From: Mesostigma viride
Lineage: Eukaryota > Streptophyta > Mesostigmatophyceae > Mesostigmatales > Mesostigmataceae
Assembly: GCA_009746045.1 (NCBI GenBank)
Contig: RPFO01000578.1
Span: 1 to 64,000, forward strand
Length of the DNA stretch: 64,000 bases
Reading direction: 5' to 3'
Shown here: positions 11,045-29,838 of the stretch, piece by piece
Numbering within the stretch: the first letter of the stretch is position 1
Layout of the letters: the number at the start of each line of letters is the position of its first letter
Made by a program: the position numbers and the translations under genes
Notes under the pieces: model-generated
What the model saw: the letters and a program-made list of their open reading frames with translations, nothing else
Databases searched by the model: none
Told to the model about the DNA's origin: nothing

Positions 11045-11199
11045 TTAATTAATTAATAGACACATGACTGCGTCACGTGAGCATAAGTCCTCAGTGGGAG
11101 GGGAACATGGGATCTGCCTCCATATTACAGACAAACCAGGAGGCTGCCCGTGTGTGAGCCCGTCACGTCTAGTGTAGCACATGTCCATGCCGAGTCTAT
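11045..11199 (-). repeat. LINE-A 3' fragment, opposite orientation, internally deleted
   Basis: Begins with the reverse complement of the TTAA tail and palindrome, then matches the 3' UTR and C-terminal codons of LINE-A. About 160 bp present in the intact copy (equivalent of 10560-10718) are missing. It faces the plus-strand copy across a 22-bp spacer holding a run of eight A. Confidence 0.8.
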
Positions 11200-11209
11200 T
11201 CATCATGCC

Positions 11210-12444
11210 GAGTCCATTCGGCTCCGGTTCCACGTCCCCGCGCGCCGCGCCCCAGTGGTCCGCCCTGACTGGTCTGCTCTACGGCCGCCGGTCCGGGGAG
11301 ATCCTGAGGACTGGACGGACGCCGAGCACGCGCGGAACCGGTGCCGACTGGAGTACCTGTCGGCCCTGGACGCCCGGGCGGACGTCGACGAGCTGGACAA
11401 GGGTGCCCCCAACGCCGCCATTTTTGCGGGCTTTGCGGCCCGTGCCCGGTTGCTGGCGGCCCGGCACCTGCCCGGGTCATGCCCCGCCGCCGCCCCGGCC
11501 CGCTCTACCGCCAGGACCCCAAGGTCTTTGCCGCCCGGCACCGCCTCAAGCGTAACCGGGACCCGCTGCAGAAACCAGTGCTCAAGGCCGCCCTCGTGGA
11601 GGCCTACGAGCATGCACGCTCGGGACGCGGAGGCGGCCCAGTGCATCGCGGATGCCAAGGCCTGCCAGGCTCGCAACCAGGGCAAGGACATGTGGTACCA
11701 CCTCGCCCGGCCTGGCGACCGGCGGCAGCGCACCCCGGTGGAGCACACGGGGGACGGCACGGCGCCGGTCAGCCTTGACCGCTGGTTGGCCCACAATATT
11801 TCCTTGACCGGTGGGGCTCGCGCCCCCCCCCCCACCGCTTCACCCCGAGACGGCCGCCCGCCTCGGGGTTGCCGGACCCCCCCCGCCGCCGGCGCCCCCC
11901 TCCTCGGCCGCGTACTACCAAGTCCCCGCCTTGCAGGAGGGCTGCCTTGCCACCGACGACGTCGTCCCCCCCTTCACTATGAAGGAATTGGACGGCGCCC
12001 TTGCTCGCCTGCGGTACGATGCGGCGGTCGGTGCCGACCACCTTTCTGCTGAGCTGCTGAAGACCCCTGATCCGGCGGTTAGGGATCTTCTGCTGGCGTT
12101 CTTCAACCGTGTCCTGCTTTCTGACGAGCCTCCGCCTGCATGCTGAGTGGCAGACGGCCATCCGCGTCATGCTGTACAAGAAGGGCTCTGCTGCTGACCC
12201 CGGTAACTACCGGGGTGTCTGCCTCCAGAGCGCCGCGCTGAAGGTCTTCATGCGCATGACTGCTGCACAGGCTCCGCGCCGCGCTGGACCCATGCACACC
12301 TGGGTGAGTCTCAGATGGGTTTCCGTCGTGGTCGTAACACTGTCATGGCTGTGTTTGTCGCGCGCCGGTTGATGGAGGCCGGAGGTGCGTCGCCTTCCCC
12401 CTGACAGTTTGCCGCTGGTCTTCATTTTTGTTGACTATATATAT
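11210..12444 (+). pseudogene. LINE-B linker and N-terminal RT (frameshifted)
   Basis: Pieces in several frames: a charged linker (DWTDAEHARNRCRLEYLSAL near 11310-11380), YDAAVGADHLSAELLK near 12015-12060, VMLYKKGSAADPGNYRGVCL near 12165-12225 (RT motif with NYRGV) and MGFRRGRNTVMAVF near 12314-12360. It ends within the first catalytic block FVDYI, where the foreign element begins at 12445. Very GC-rich, with several homopolymer-associated frameshifts. Confidence 0.75.
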
Positions 12445-14136
12445 CGCCTGGTTTCTCGTGCCTGTGCGTCCCTGTGGGTGACCCTGACTACGTCGAAGAG
12501 GAGCTCCGGGCCACCGTGGAACAGCGCACCCATGTCCTCGAGACTTGGGCGCGCCTCAAGGACCCCCAGACCAAAGGGCTCCTCCTGTGGTTTTGCGCCC
12601 ACCCGCGGGTGGTTCACTGGCTCCGTGGCGCTCCCCCCCACTTGGTGCGGCTTGCCGCGGAAGGCCATGACGAGCGCATTCAGGCCGCCTTGCAGGTGCT
12701 CCTCCCCGGCCCTAGCCTGCCCGCTCACTCCATGCGCTTGGCCACCCTCCCCTGCCGCATGGGCGGGTGTGGGCTCACCCGCGCCGCCCGCCTCGCCCCC
12801 GCCGCCTTCCTTGGCTCTGTTGCTCAGGCCTGGGCGGAGATCCGCCGGTTGGTCCCCAGCGCCGTCAGCGCCATTCCTGACTTGGTCACCCCATCCCCCT
12901 TCCCCTTTGTGCAGGCTGTGCAGGATTCTTACCTCGGGATCCAGCAGGCTTGCGACCTCGTCCGCCCCGCTCAGGCCGTCCACCGTCGCCTGCCCCGGGG
13001 CACGCCCGGCGTGTCCACTGTCGTCAGTCCTAGTGTCTTCCCTGCCTGCGTTCATGAAAAACAACAAAAGACCTACGCGGGTATACTACACTGTTCCGAC
13101 TGGATGGGTCTGCATGCGAGCTTGAACGATCAGGGGAAGGCTTGGCTTCACTCCGTTTCCCTTGAGGGGAGCGTGGGGTCCGCATTCCTGCGCGCCCTCC
13201 CCATGAGCCCTTTGTTCACGCTGGTTCCGGCCCTTTACGCCATCGCTCTCCGCCACCAGTTCTTTGCCCCGCAACCTCTCATCACGGCGGGTGCGTCCTG
13301 CGGCAGCTGCGGGCTTGCTCTGGATACTACTGGGACGCACTACATCGCGTGCATGGGTGGCCAGCAGAACCAGCACTGGTTCCTCTATCTCCATACCGCT
13401 CTCCTCTGCATGGGTGGTGTGTGCCATGGTTCGGTCGGTCTTTCCCCACTCCACCATCAAGTGCGAGGACGCGGATGGGGCCGCCCTCTACTCACCCAAC
13501 CACCGCCCCGACATTACCGTGCTGTACGACGGGCAGGGTTGCCACCTGCTCATCGATGTCTCCGTGGCTCGGCCGCTTTCCGGTCGCCACATCCTCCGGG
13601 CGGCTGTGGATGCCGGCGCTGCTGCCGCTGTGGCTGAGCGCGACAAGTTTGCCTCCTACGGCAATGTGGGGCCCCACCGGGTCATCCCCTTTGTCCTTGA
13701 GGAGTTCGGGGCCATGGGCCCCAAGACAGCGAAGTTTTTCCACGAGTGCTGCCAGCGCCGTGAAGACCGCCTCGACCTCGAGGGTCAGACCGCCCCGTGG
13801 TCGGCCCGCACGTGGTCCTCGTATTGGCGGCAGCGCCTGTCACTCGCCCTCACTCGCACCGTGGCTGATGTGTTATTCCGCCGCACCCGGGCCGACTTTG
13901 TCGCGACCCATGCGGTCTAGATCCTTAGTCCCTTCCAGGCCTGCATGGTGGGCCGGCAGCGCTGTTGCTGCGTGTAGTTTTGTGATGTATAGTTAGTTGT
14001 ACATTGTGCAGCTGGCGTGATCCTTGGATGTCTGTGTCAGATTACTATTAATTTCTTCAGGGTTATTCTCCCAGTTATCGGGTTTTTCCTTATGTTGCAT
14101 GCCTATCTCACCTCCGTAATCTATCATTCTCAATGA
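12445..14136 (+). mobile_element. 5'-truncated non-LTR element with restriction-like endonuclease C-terminus, inserted in LINE-B
   Basis: The frames 12474-13420 and about 13420-13920 together encode the region after RT of RLE-class elements: LKDPQTKGLLLWFCAHPRVV, SMRLATLPCRMGGCGLTRAA, a Cys-rich segment CGSCGLALDTTGTHYIAC, and HRPDITVLYDGQGCHLLIDV (13498-13560), which fits the PD...D core of the endonuclease. There is one frameshift near 13420 and a stop at 13918-13920. The copy is flanked by ATATATAT on both sides (12437-12444 and 14137-14144), a likely target-site duplication. Family could be Dualen/RandI-like or R2/NeSL-like; RT itself is missing. Confidence 0.8.
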
Positions 14137-14144
14137 ATATATAT

Positions 14145-14976
14145 CAATGCCTTTGACACGGTCCTCTGGGAGGCTCTTTGGGCCTTCCTAGCTCTGGATC
14201 GGGTGCCACCAGCGTTTATTGCTGCCATTCGGCGACTGTATGAGGGCTCACAGGCAGTAGTGCGGACTGCGGAACTAGGCGGCCACCCCACCATTCCCCC
14301 TTCACCACGGGGTGTGGCAAGGTTGTGTCCTGTCCCCATACCTGTTCATTATTGTCGTGGATCACGTCATGCGTCGGGCACGTGTGCGCTTTACTGCTCT
14401 TAAGGGGTTCGAGCCAGGCTTGGACATCCTTAACGAGAGCGCGCACGGCGGGGTTAAACCTGGCTACCGCCTGGCCGACCTGATTTATGCGGATGACACC
14501 ACCCTCATCGCGAGCCCCGAGCACATTCAGACCTGGCTGGACTGTCTGGGCCTGGAGGCGCGGGCGGTGGGGTTGGAGATTAGTGTCAAAACTGAGGCGA
14601 TGGTGATTGGGGCCTCCAGTACACCGCCGCTGCCGCGCCTGCTCGACGGGACGACGGTCCCGTTCCGAGATCGCTTCAAACTGTTAGGGAGCTGGCTTCC
14701 TGACACCGCCGACGATGTGGAGACCCGCATCGGCCTGGCCTGGGCTAGGCTACGTTCGCTCAAGACCTACTGGCGCTCCAAGGGCCTGGGCGAGCACCGC
14801 AAGCGCATGCTCTTCAAGGTCCTCGTCCTCACGATGCTCACGTATGGCGCCGAGGCGTGGACACTCACACCCACACTGGCAGCCAGGCTCAACGGCACGG
14901 TAACCAGGATGCTCCGTCAGGCCCTGAATGTAGGGTTTTCCACGCATAGGTCATTAGAGTCTTTGTATCAGGGCAT
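14145..14976 (+). pseudogene. LINE-B RT continuation (catalytic palm and thumb)
   Basis: Continues the RT broken at 12444: FDTVLWEALWAF, a damaged GVWQGCVLSPYLFIIVVDH block across a frameshift near 14310, LADLIYADDTTLIAS (YADD box, near 14470-14515), then LLGSWLPDTADDVETRIGLA and TYGAEAWTLTP. It stops where a short LINE tail is inserted at 14977. Clearly the same family as 15621-16832. Confidence 0.85.
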
Positions 14977-15343
14977 TAATTAATTAATTAATTAGAAACA
15001 TAACTCCGTTGGGAGTACATGTAGCACATATCCCTGAGAAGGGGCATATGGTTTTTAATACATTCTGGGCTACTTCCTGCAAGGGTGGGAATGTAAGCTA
15101 CCCTTGCTCTAGGTGCACCAGGGCACCTGCACCCTCATGAGCTTCACACTATGCCCAGCTAAGGGGGAGTATGTCATGTGGGGGAAGATCATCATGGCTA
15201 TACAAGAGCTAATGCATGGCTTCTCGACAGAGAGCATCTCTCTGCATGGCATAGCATGGCTAAATTCTTAATGCGACATCCATGGGGGTCCCGTTATAGG
15301 CAGGGCGTGGCTAAATTCTGAAGGCATCATCCATGGGGGCCAT
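14977..15343 (-). repeat. 367-bp LINE 3'-end element, reverse orientation
   Basis: Begins with an ATTA/TTAA tail and is flanked by an 11-bp target-site duplication TATCAGGGCAT (14966-14976 and 15344-15354). Its first 50 bp are the reverse complement of a 3' end like that of LINE-B (ATATGTGCTACATG, then a CTCC...GGAG hairpin). No coding potential. It is either a 5'-truncated LINE or a LINE-mobilised non-autonomous element. Confidence 0.8.
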
Positions 15344-15609
15344 TATCAGGGCATGCCTCGTATTTCGGACGAGATTAGACAGCGTAGGATAGCATTTGTA
15401 GGACACCTTGCTCGCACCAGCCAGGTCGACACCGCCCTTGGTCTGGCAGGCCCCCAGCGGCTTGGCCAGCCAGGGCGGCACATTCTGACCTGGCCTGGCC
15501 CCCAGGGCATTCCCAAAAGGGTAGGGAAACATGTCACGAACTACGTCCAGATGTTGCTGGATGACCTACTGGTCCCAGCCCAGTTTCAATACCGCATCCA
15601 CTCTCTCTC

Positions 15610-16965
15610 TTTTTTTTTTTGTTGACTATATCAAGGCCTTTGACACGGTTCTCTGGGAGGCTCTTTGGGCCATCCTAGCTCTGGATCGGGTACCACCTGC
15701 GTTTATTGCTGCCATTCGCCGTCTGTATGAGGGTTCACAGGCAGTAGTGCGGACTGCGGAGGGCACCACTCCACCATTCCCCCTTCACCACGGGGTGTGG
15801 CAAGGTTGTGTCCTGTCCCCATACCTGTTCATTATTGTCGTGGATCACGTCATGCGCCGGGCACGTGTGCGCTTTACTGCTCTTAAGGGGTTCGAGCCAG
15901 GCTTGGACATCCTTAACGTGAAAGAGCACGGCGGGGTTAGACCTGGTTACCGCCTTGCCGACCTGATTTATGCGGATGATACCACCCTCATCGCGAGCCC
16001 CGAGCACATTCAGACCTGGCTGGACTGCCTGGGCTTGGAGGCGCGGGCGGTGGGGCTGGAGATTAGTGTCAAAACTGAGGCGATGGTGATAGGAGCATCC
16101 AGTAAACCACCGCTGCCGCGCCTGCTCGACGGGACGGAGGTCCCGTTCCGCGACCGCTTCAAGCTGCTGGGGAGCTGGCTTCCTGACACCGCCGACGATG
16201 TGGACACCCGCATCGGCCTTGCCTGGGCCAAGCTCCGTTCGCTCACACCCTACTGGCGCTCGAAGGGCCTTAACGGGCACCGCAAGCGCATGCTCTTCAA
16301 GGTCCTCGTCCTCACGGTGCTCACGTATGGCGCCGAGGCGTGGACCCTCCCCCCCAAGCTGGCAGCTCGGCTCGACGGCACAGTTTACAGGATGCTCCGG
16401 CAGGTCCTTAATGTAGGTTTTTCCGAGCGTCCGTCATCAGAGTCTCTGTATCATGGCATGCCTCGTGTTTCGGACGAGATTAGACAGCGTAGGATAGCAT
16501 TTGTAGGACACCTTGCACGCACCAGCCAGGTCGACACCACCCTTGGTCTGGCCGGCCCCCAGCGGCTTGGACAGCCAGGGCGGCACATTCTGACCTGGCC
16601 TGGCCCCAAGGACATTCCCAAACGGGTAGGGAAACCTGTCACCAACTACGTTCAGATGCTGCTGGACGACCTCGTGGTCCCAGCCCAGTTTGAGCACCGC
16701 ATCCACTCTCTCTCCCGTCTTTGGACTGCCATGCAGGACAAGACGCGGTGGAAGAAGATTGTCAAGGCGCACACGCCCGACCCTGTGGGCAAGCCACCTC
16801 CCCCCAAGCGGAGGAGGCGTTTTGATGAGTAGGGCAGTTAGGATTTTCTAGATAGAGTTAGGATAGTTCGATCACGCGGCTTCCTCCACCCCATCCATCA
16901 TGAAATATGTGCTACATGACCTCCCCACGGAGGCATGTTATAATTTAATTTAATTTAATTTTTTA
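15610..16965 (+). mobile_element. LINE-B copy 2, inserted into LINE-B copy 1
   Basis: Flanked by a 14-bp duplication ATCCACTCTCTCTC (15596-15609 and 16966-16979), which in copy 1 is part of the C-terminal coding region. It begins with 11 T, then RT at FVDYI's second half, and ends with a TAATTTAATT-type tail (16940-16965). The 5' truncation lies exactly in the RT catalytic block. Confidence 0.9.
15621..16832 (+). CDS. LINE-B reverse transcriptase, C-terminal two-thirds, intact frame
   Basis: An uninterrupted frame of about 400 codons: VDYIKAFDTVLWEALWAILA (motif with catalytic Asp), GVWQGCVLSPYLFIIVVDH, LADLIYADDTTLIAS (YADD), LLGSWLPDTADDVDTRIGLA, TYGAEAWTL, RQRRIAFVGHLARTS and a basic C-terminus KPPPPKRRRRFDE. 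It is the best-preserved RT of the family here and lacks its N-terminal third, so it cannot be autonomous. Confidence 0.9.
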   Translation, partial: VDYIKAFDTVLWEALWAILALDRVPPAFIAAIRRLYEGSQAVVRTAEGTTPPFPLHHGVWQGCVLSPYLFIIVVDHVMRRARVRFTALKGFEPGLDILNVKEHGGVRPGYRLADLIYADDTTLIASPEHIQTWLDCLGLEARAVGLEISVKTEAMVIGASSKPPLPRLLDGTEVPFRDRFKLLGSWLPDTADDVDTRIGLAWAKLRSLTPYWRSKGLNGHRKRMLFKVLVLTVLTYGAEAWTLPPKLAARLDGTVYRMLRQVLNVGFSERPSSESLYHGMPRVSDEIRQRRIAFVGHLARTSQVDTTLGLAGPQRLGQPGRHILTWPGPKDIPKRVGKPVTNYVQMLLDDLVVPAQFEHRIHSLSRLWTAMQDKTRWKKIVKAHTPDPVGKPPPPKRRRRFDE

Positions 16966-17229
16966 ATCCACTCTCTCTCCCTTCTTTGGACTGCCATGCA
17001 GAACAAGACGCGGTGGCAGAAGATTGTCAAGGCTCACACGCCCGACCCTGTGGGCAAGCCACCTCCCCCCAAGAGGAGGAGGCGTTTTGATGAGTAGGGT
17101 AGTTAGGATTTTCCCAAACTAGATAGATTAGCGTTAGGATAGTTCGATTACGCGGCTCTCTCCACTCCACCACCCCTCAAGGAATATGTGCTACATGATC
17201 TCCCAATGGAGGCATGTTATAATTAAACC

Positions 17230-17322
17230 GCCGAGTCTATCACGAAAAGTCCACGGGTGGCCGCCCTGCCGCGCGCGGCCTGGGGCATGCCAGGTGAGGA
17301 CATATCGCCCAGGCTGGGCGAT
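17230..17322 (-). repeat. LINE-A internal fragment
   Basis: Matches about 45972-46065 (the same strand as those LINE-A copies) with few differences, starting with CCGAGTCTATCACGAAAAG. It abuts the end of LINE-B copy 1. Confidence 0.7.
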
Positions 17323-17971
17323 AAAAAGCTAGGGTCAATAAGCGGCTCTATAATTAATCCGCGGCTCCCCAACGGGACTGCGTGACTACTGGGGGCAGAA
17401 ATCTTGAAGGATAGGGGTTAAAGGTTCCTTTATTGGTACCCACGTGACACAATTGCACGCTTTTACATCAATGACACAACCAGCGCAGGCCAGAAACCTG
17501 GAGAATTCTGACCATGGTAGCACACATGTTGAACTATTCCTCATCCGAAAGCCCCGAACGGGGCATTTATCAATTTGAAGGATAAAAGTTTTAGGCACAA
17601 CTTATGGCTTGCCTTAAGTTATGTGACGAGCACCGACGTGCACTGAGATGCGACAAGGAGCTACCTCGTGTATGGTGACTTGCCACATGGTTCAATTTGG
17701 CTCTCACCTACATGAGAAGAGACGCCCATAATGTGAAGCACAAGATCAGCCAGCATTCTAGCCATAGCGACTCATGATATTTCAAAGAAGGCCGCCAGGG
17801 ATGACCTATAGCCGCCACAGCAAGCAACCCCCACTAGCCTGCAGAGGGTTTTCCACGCACAGCACCTTCAGTATAATTAAAAAAAAGGGCATGCCCAAGA
17901 AACCTTCGGCAGCCATTTGACAAATGAATGGACTGTCGAGGAAACCGCCACCCATGCATATCCAGCGGCCC
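17323..17971 (-). other. Likely 3' UTR and downstream flank of threonine synthase
   Basis: No coding frame of substance. It contains a short LINE-like 3' end (ATAATTAAT and CTCCCCAACGGG near 17350-17380) and then unique sequence up to the threonine synthase stop codon. Confidence 0.5.
17463..17467 (-). terminator. Candidate TGTAA polyadenylation signal of threonine synthase
   Basis: TGTAA on the minus strand about 505 bases after the stop codon. TGTAA is the usual poly(A) signal in volvocalean algae. Position only; not confirmed. Confidence 0.35.
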
Positions 17972-27391
<9,420 letters not shown>

Positions 27392-27959
27392 GCTGATAAA
27401 GTATTGCTTTTCCTGCGCGCTAGCGTTGCCCAACCGGCTTTGCCTGCCCGGTTCCTAACTCGGCTGGTCGGGGGCAATTGCCGATTATCAAAGGTGCAGC
27501 CATCCGCGCCGCTGAACCTCGTGCTGGATAGTGGATGCTGCATGCTGCTCTTGCCTTGGTGCATGGACGAAGAGCGTGCTGGACTGCAGTAGAGTAGTAC
27601 TGTACTGTACTGTACTGTAAGGCGTCCGGACGTACTTGGGTCCCTGAAGAAAGGTTTGTACTGGACAGCAAAATGACTACCTCCAGGAGGAATTACCGTA
27701 GTTTTGGTTTAATGTCCGTACTTTTTTTGTGGTTTGAGGTTGTTGTTGTTGTTGTTGCTGTTGTTGCCCACGCCGCACATGGGCAACTTTTGAGTTGATA
27801 CAGTAGTAGTGGTGTTGTATCATATTCGGTATGGCGGGGACCCCCGGGGAGGAGCTCTCCAACAGTCAACTAGCCTGGGTATGGCTCCGAACTAATATGC
27901 TATACGCGATCTGGACTACACCGTCCGCATTGGAAGTTCTAACTAAATAATTAGCTTCT

Positions 27960-28640
27960 GGAAAATGTTCTGGCTGAAAACCATAAAAAAAACAAAAGAA
28001 AATTAATTAATTAACTCCGGGGGCTGAGGACTGGACTCAACAAACAAACAAACAAAATTAATTAATTAACTCATGTGGGCACGGGGTCGTCGCCCTGTGA
28101 GAAAACAAACAAACACTTTATATTATATAAAAGTACATAAAACCTTCGAAAATACCTTGGACAGGCGGGGAACATGAAATATCGTGAAAATCGAAAAAAA
28201 ACCGCGAGACTCAGGCCGAGCGCGGGGTGAGGCGCGAACCAAGTGAACCGCTTTTGCATCCAGCAATCCACGCTCTACTGCCTCGGCAGGGCACGTCGGT
28301 CGGTACTCTGTAGAGGCTGAGGCCTGAGCGTGTCTACAGATGTACATGTAAGATGTACTACTCATGTGCGATACTTATGGGCCTTGAGCAATTAAATAGG
28401 GTATCACTGACCTGAGACCTCCACTGACTAGTGACTATAGCCTGTGGCCGCCGAAAGGGGGGCCGCCGGGCCGGGTTGGGGACGGCGTGTACCATATCTA
28501 CCAAACAAACAAAAGAAATTTAATTAAATAAGTACCCACGTGCCTTGAACGGCTGCAGGACAAACAAACAAACAAAAGGTTTTAATTAAATAATAAAAAC
28601 CCGGGACTCTAACTGGCTCCCCAACAAACAATCCAGGGTT
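27960..28640 (-). repeat. Cluster of very short LINE 3' ends separated by CAAA runs
   Basis: Four junctions with the pattern TTAATTAA plus a short unique segment plus (ACAA)n: near 28001-28015, 28056-28070, 28515-28531 and 28578-28592. The unique pieces between are as short as 45 bp. They look like serial insertions of severely truncated LINE ends. Confidence 0.55.
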
Positions 28641-28726
28641 ATTCGTAATGCAAATACGGCAAAAATTGACCCATAATAACAAACTTCCAATGCGGACGGT
28701 GTATCCGGAACGAGACGGTTTTCAAA

Positions 28727-28978
28727 GTGCGGCACGAATACACCAAAGCCGCCGTGGTGAGGCGGTTTATCTTTCTCTGGAACTCAGCAATGCGTCGCGC
28801 TTGGCTCTTGGCGCAAGAACAATACAAGGTGTGGGACCCCGGGCCCAACAATGACAAGCCCAGCCCCTTGGAGCTCTTCCATGCTCTCCTGGGACGCAAC
28901 AGGGTGTTTACCTGCATTCCTCACGGTGACCTTACGCGCGTCACTTGGCTCCCCTGGTCACACAATGCTCCTTTCTAA
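28727..28978 (+). CDS. Unrecognised open frame
   Basis: Frame open from upstream of 28690 to the stop at 28976-28978; contains RRFIFLWNSAMRRAWLLAQ and FTCIPHGDLTRVTWLPWSHN. It has protein-like composition but no family I can name. It starts inside the 21-bp inverted repeat. It could be an exon fragment of a captured gene or chance. Confidence 0.25.
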   Translation: MRHEYTKAAVVRRFIFLWNSAMRRAWLLAQEQYKVWDPGPNNDKPSPLELFHALLGRNRVFTCIPHGDLTRVTWLPWSHNAPF

Positions 28979-29838
28979 ACCTTTCACCTATCACACTACC
29001 CTCAGAGGGTAACCAGCTGGTCGATACGTGGTACCTCTTCACCTAATGATATTCCTATTGGTTAATAAAAATACCCATTTACCCGGAAATACAGTAGTAG
29101 TGGTGTTGCAGACATCAGTGAAGGCCGTGTTGACGCCTAGTGACAGGCGCCACGTGTAGCGTAAGAAGGCTGCATAGGCCACGCCTGTTTCTTGAGTAAA
29201 TATTCACGCCTATCTGATTGTTCAAGCCGATTATCTATTCAAGCCTATTCGTGATTCACGCACTTGAACTATTGACCTAAATGTGTATTTTCCATTGATC
29301 TGATTCTGGCATCCTAATTTGACTGTTTGTTCTAACGCTCGTTCGTTTTTGTATCTACCGGTAATCATGCAAGGCGCAAGCAACCCAGGCCCGTAGAAAA
29401 AATTGTATGTACTATCTACTATGTACTATTCACCTAACGATATTACTATTGGTTAATACAAATACCCATTTACCCGGAAATTTGTATGTATGATGTACTT
29501 GCCTGTCCAGCTTCGTGGCCACGATTTGTCGACGATTGTCGATGAGGTATTACTGGCCAGGAGTTATTATTTCGGCAACCCTCCTGCCACGAGGAAAGTT
29601 GGGGATGGATGCCTGCGAGCACGCGGCAGATAAATCTTTGTTTTCGCTCGCGTGCCTCTTGTCTCGCACGAGTGCTTCAACCGTGCGGGGGGGTTGCCAT
29701 TTTTAGGGACGCAATGTCACAGGCATTGTTCTGTAACCCGCGCACCCCCGCAATTCCCAATGTAGCCTCCTCTTTTCGCAAACTTGGCCAATGAACATGG
29801 CCAAGCTATCCCGCTGTTAAATAAAGCTAAACAGGGCC

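Larger units (their letters stand above)
11200..17226 (+). mobile_element. LINE-B copy 1, broken by three later insertions
   Basis: The LINE-B parts are 11200-12444, 14137-14976, 15344-15609 and 16966-17226. Three insertions separate them: the restriction-endonuclease element (12445-14136), a short reverse-strand LINE tail (14977-15343) and LINE-B copy 2 (15610-16965). Joining the flanks reproduces the uninterrupted order seen in copy 2, which supports every junction. The 5' end is not defined and no APE endonuclease is visible. Confidence 0.85.
27392..29838. other. Intergenic region between the divergent threonine synthase and MCU genes
   Basis: Must hold both promoters, but no core element could be assigned. 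Seen: a CTGTA microsatellite near 27598-27620, a GTT repeat near 27738-27762, LINE-tail debris (27960-28640), a 21-bp inverted repeat (27912-27932 and 28683-28703), and a roughly 50-bp direct repeat containing GGTTAATA and TACCCATTTACCCGGAAAT (29040-29091 and 29431-29483). Confidence 0.6.

Noticed and set aside
11203-11835. 210-codon minus-strand frame
   Set aside because: Antisense shadow of the GC-rich LINE-B linker; the plus-strand frame matches the RT-proximal region of the family.
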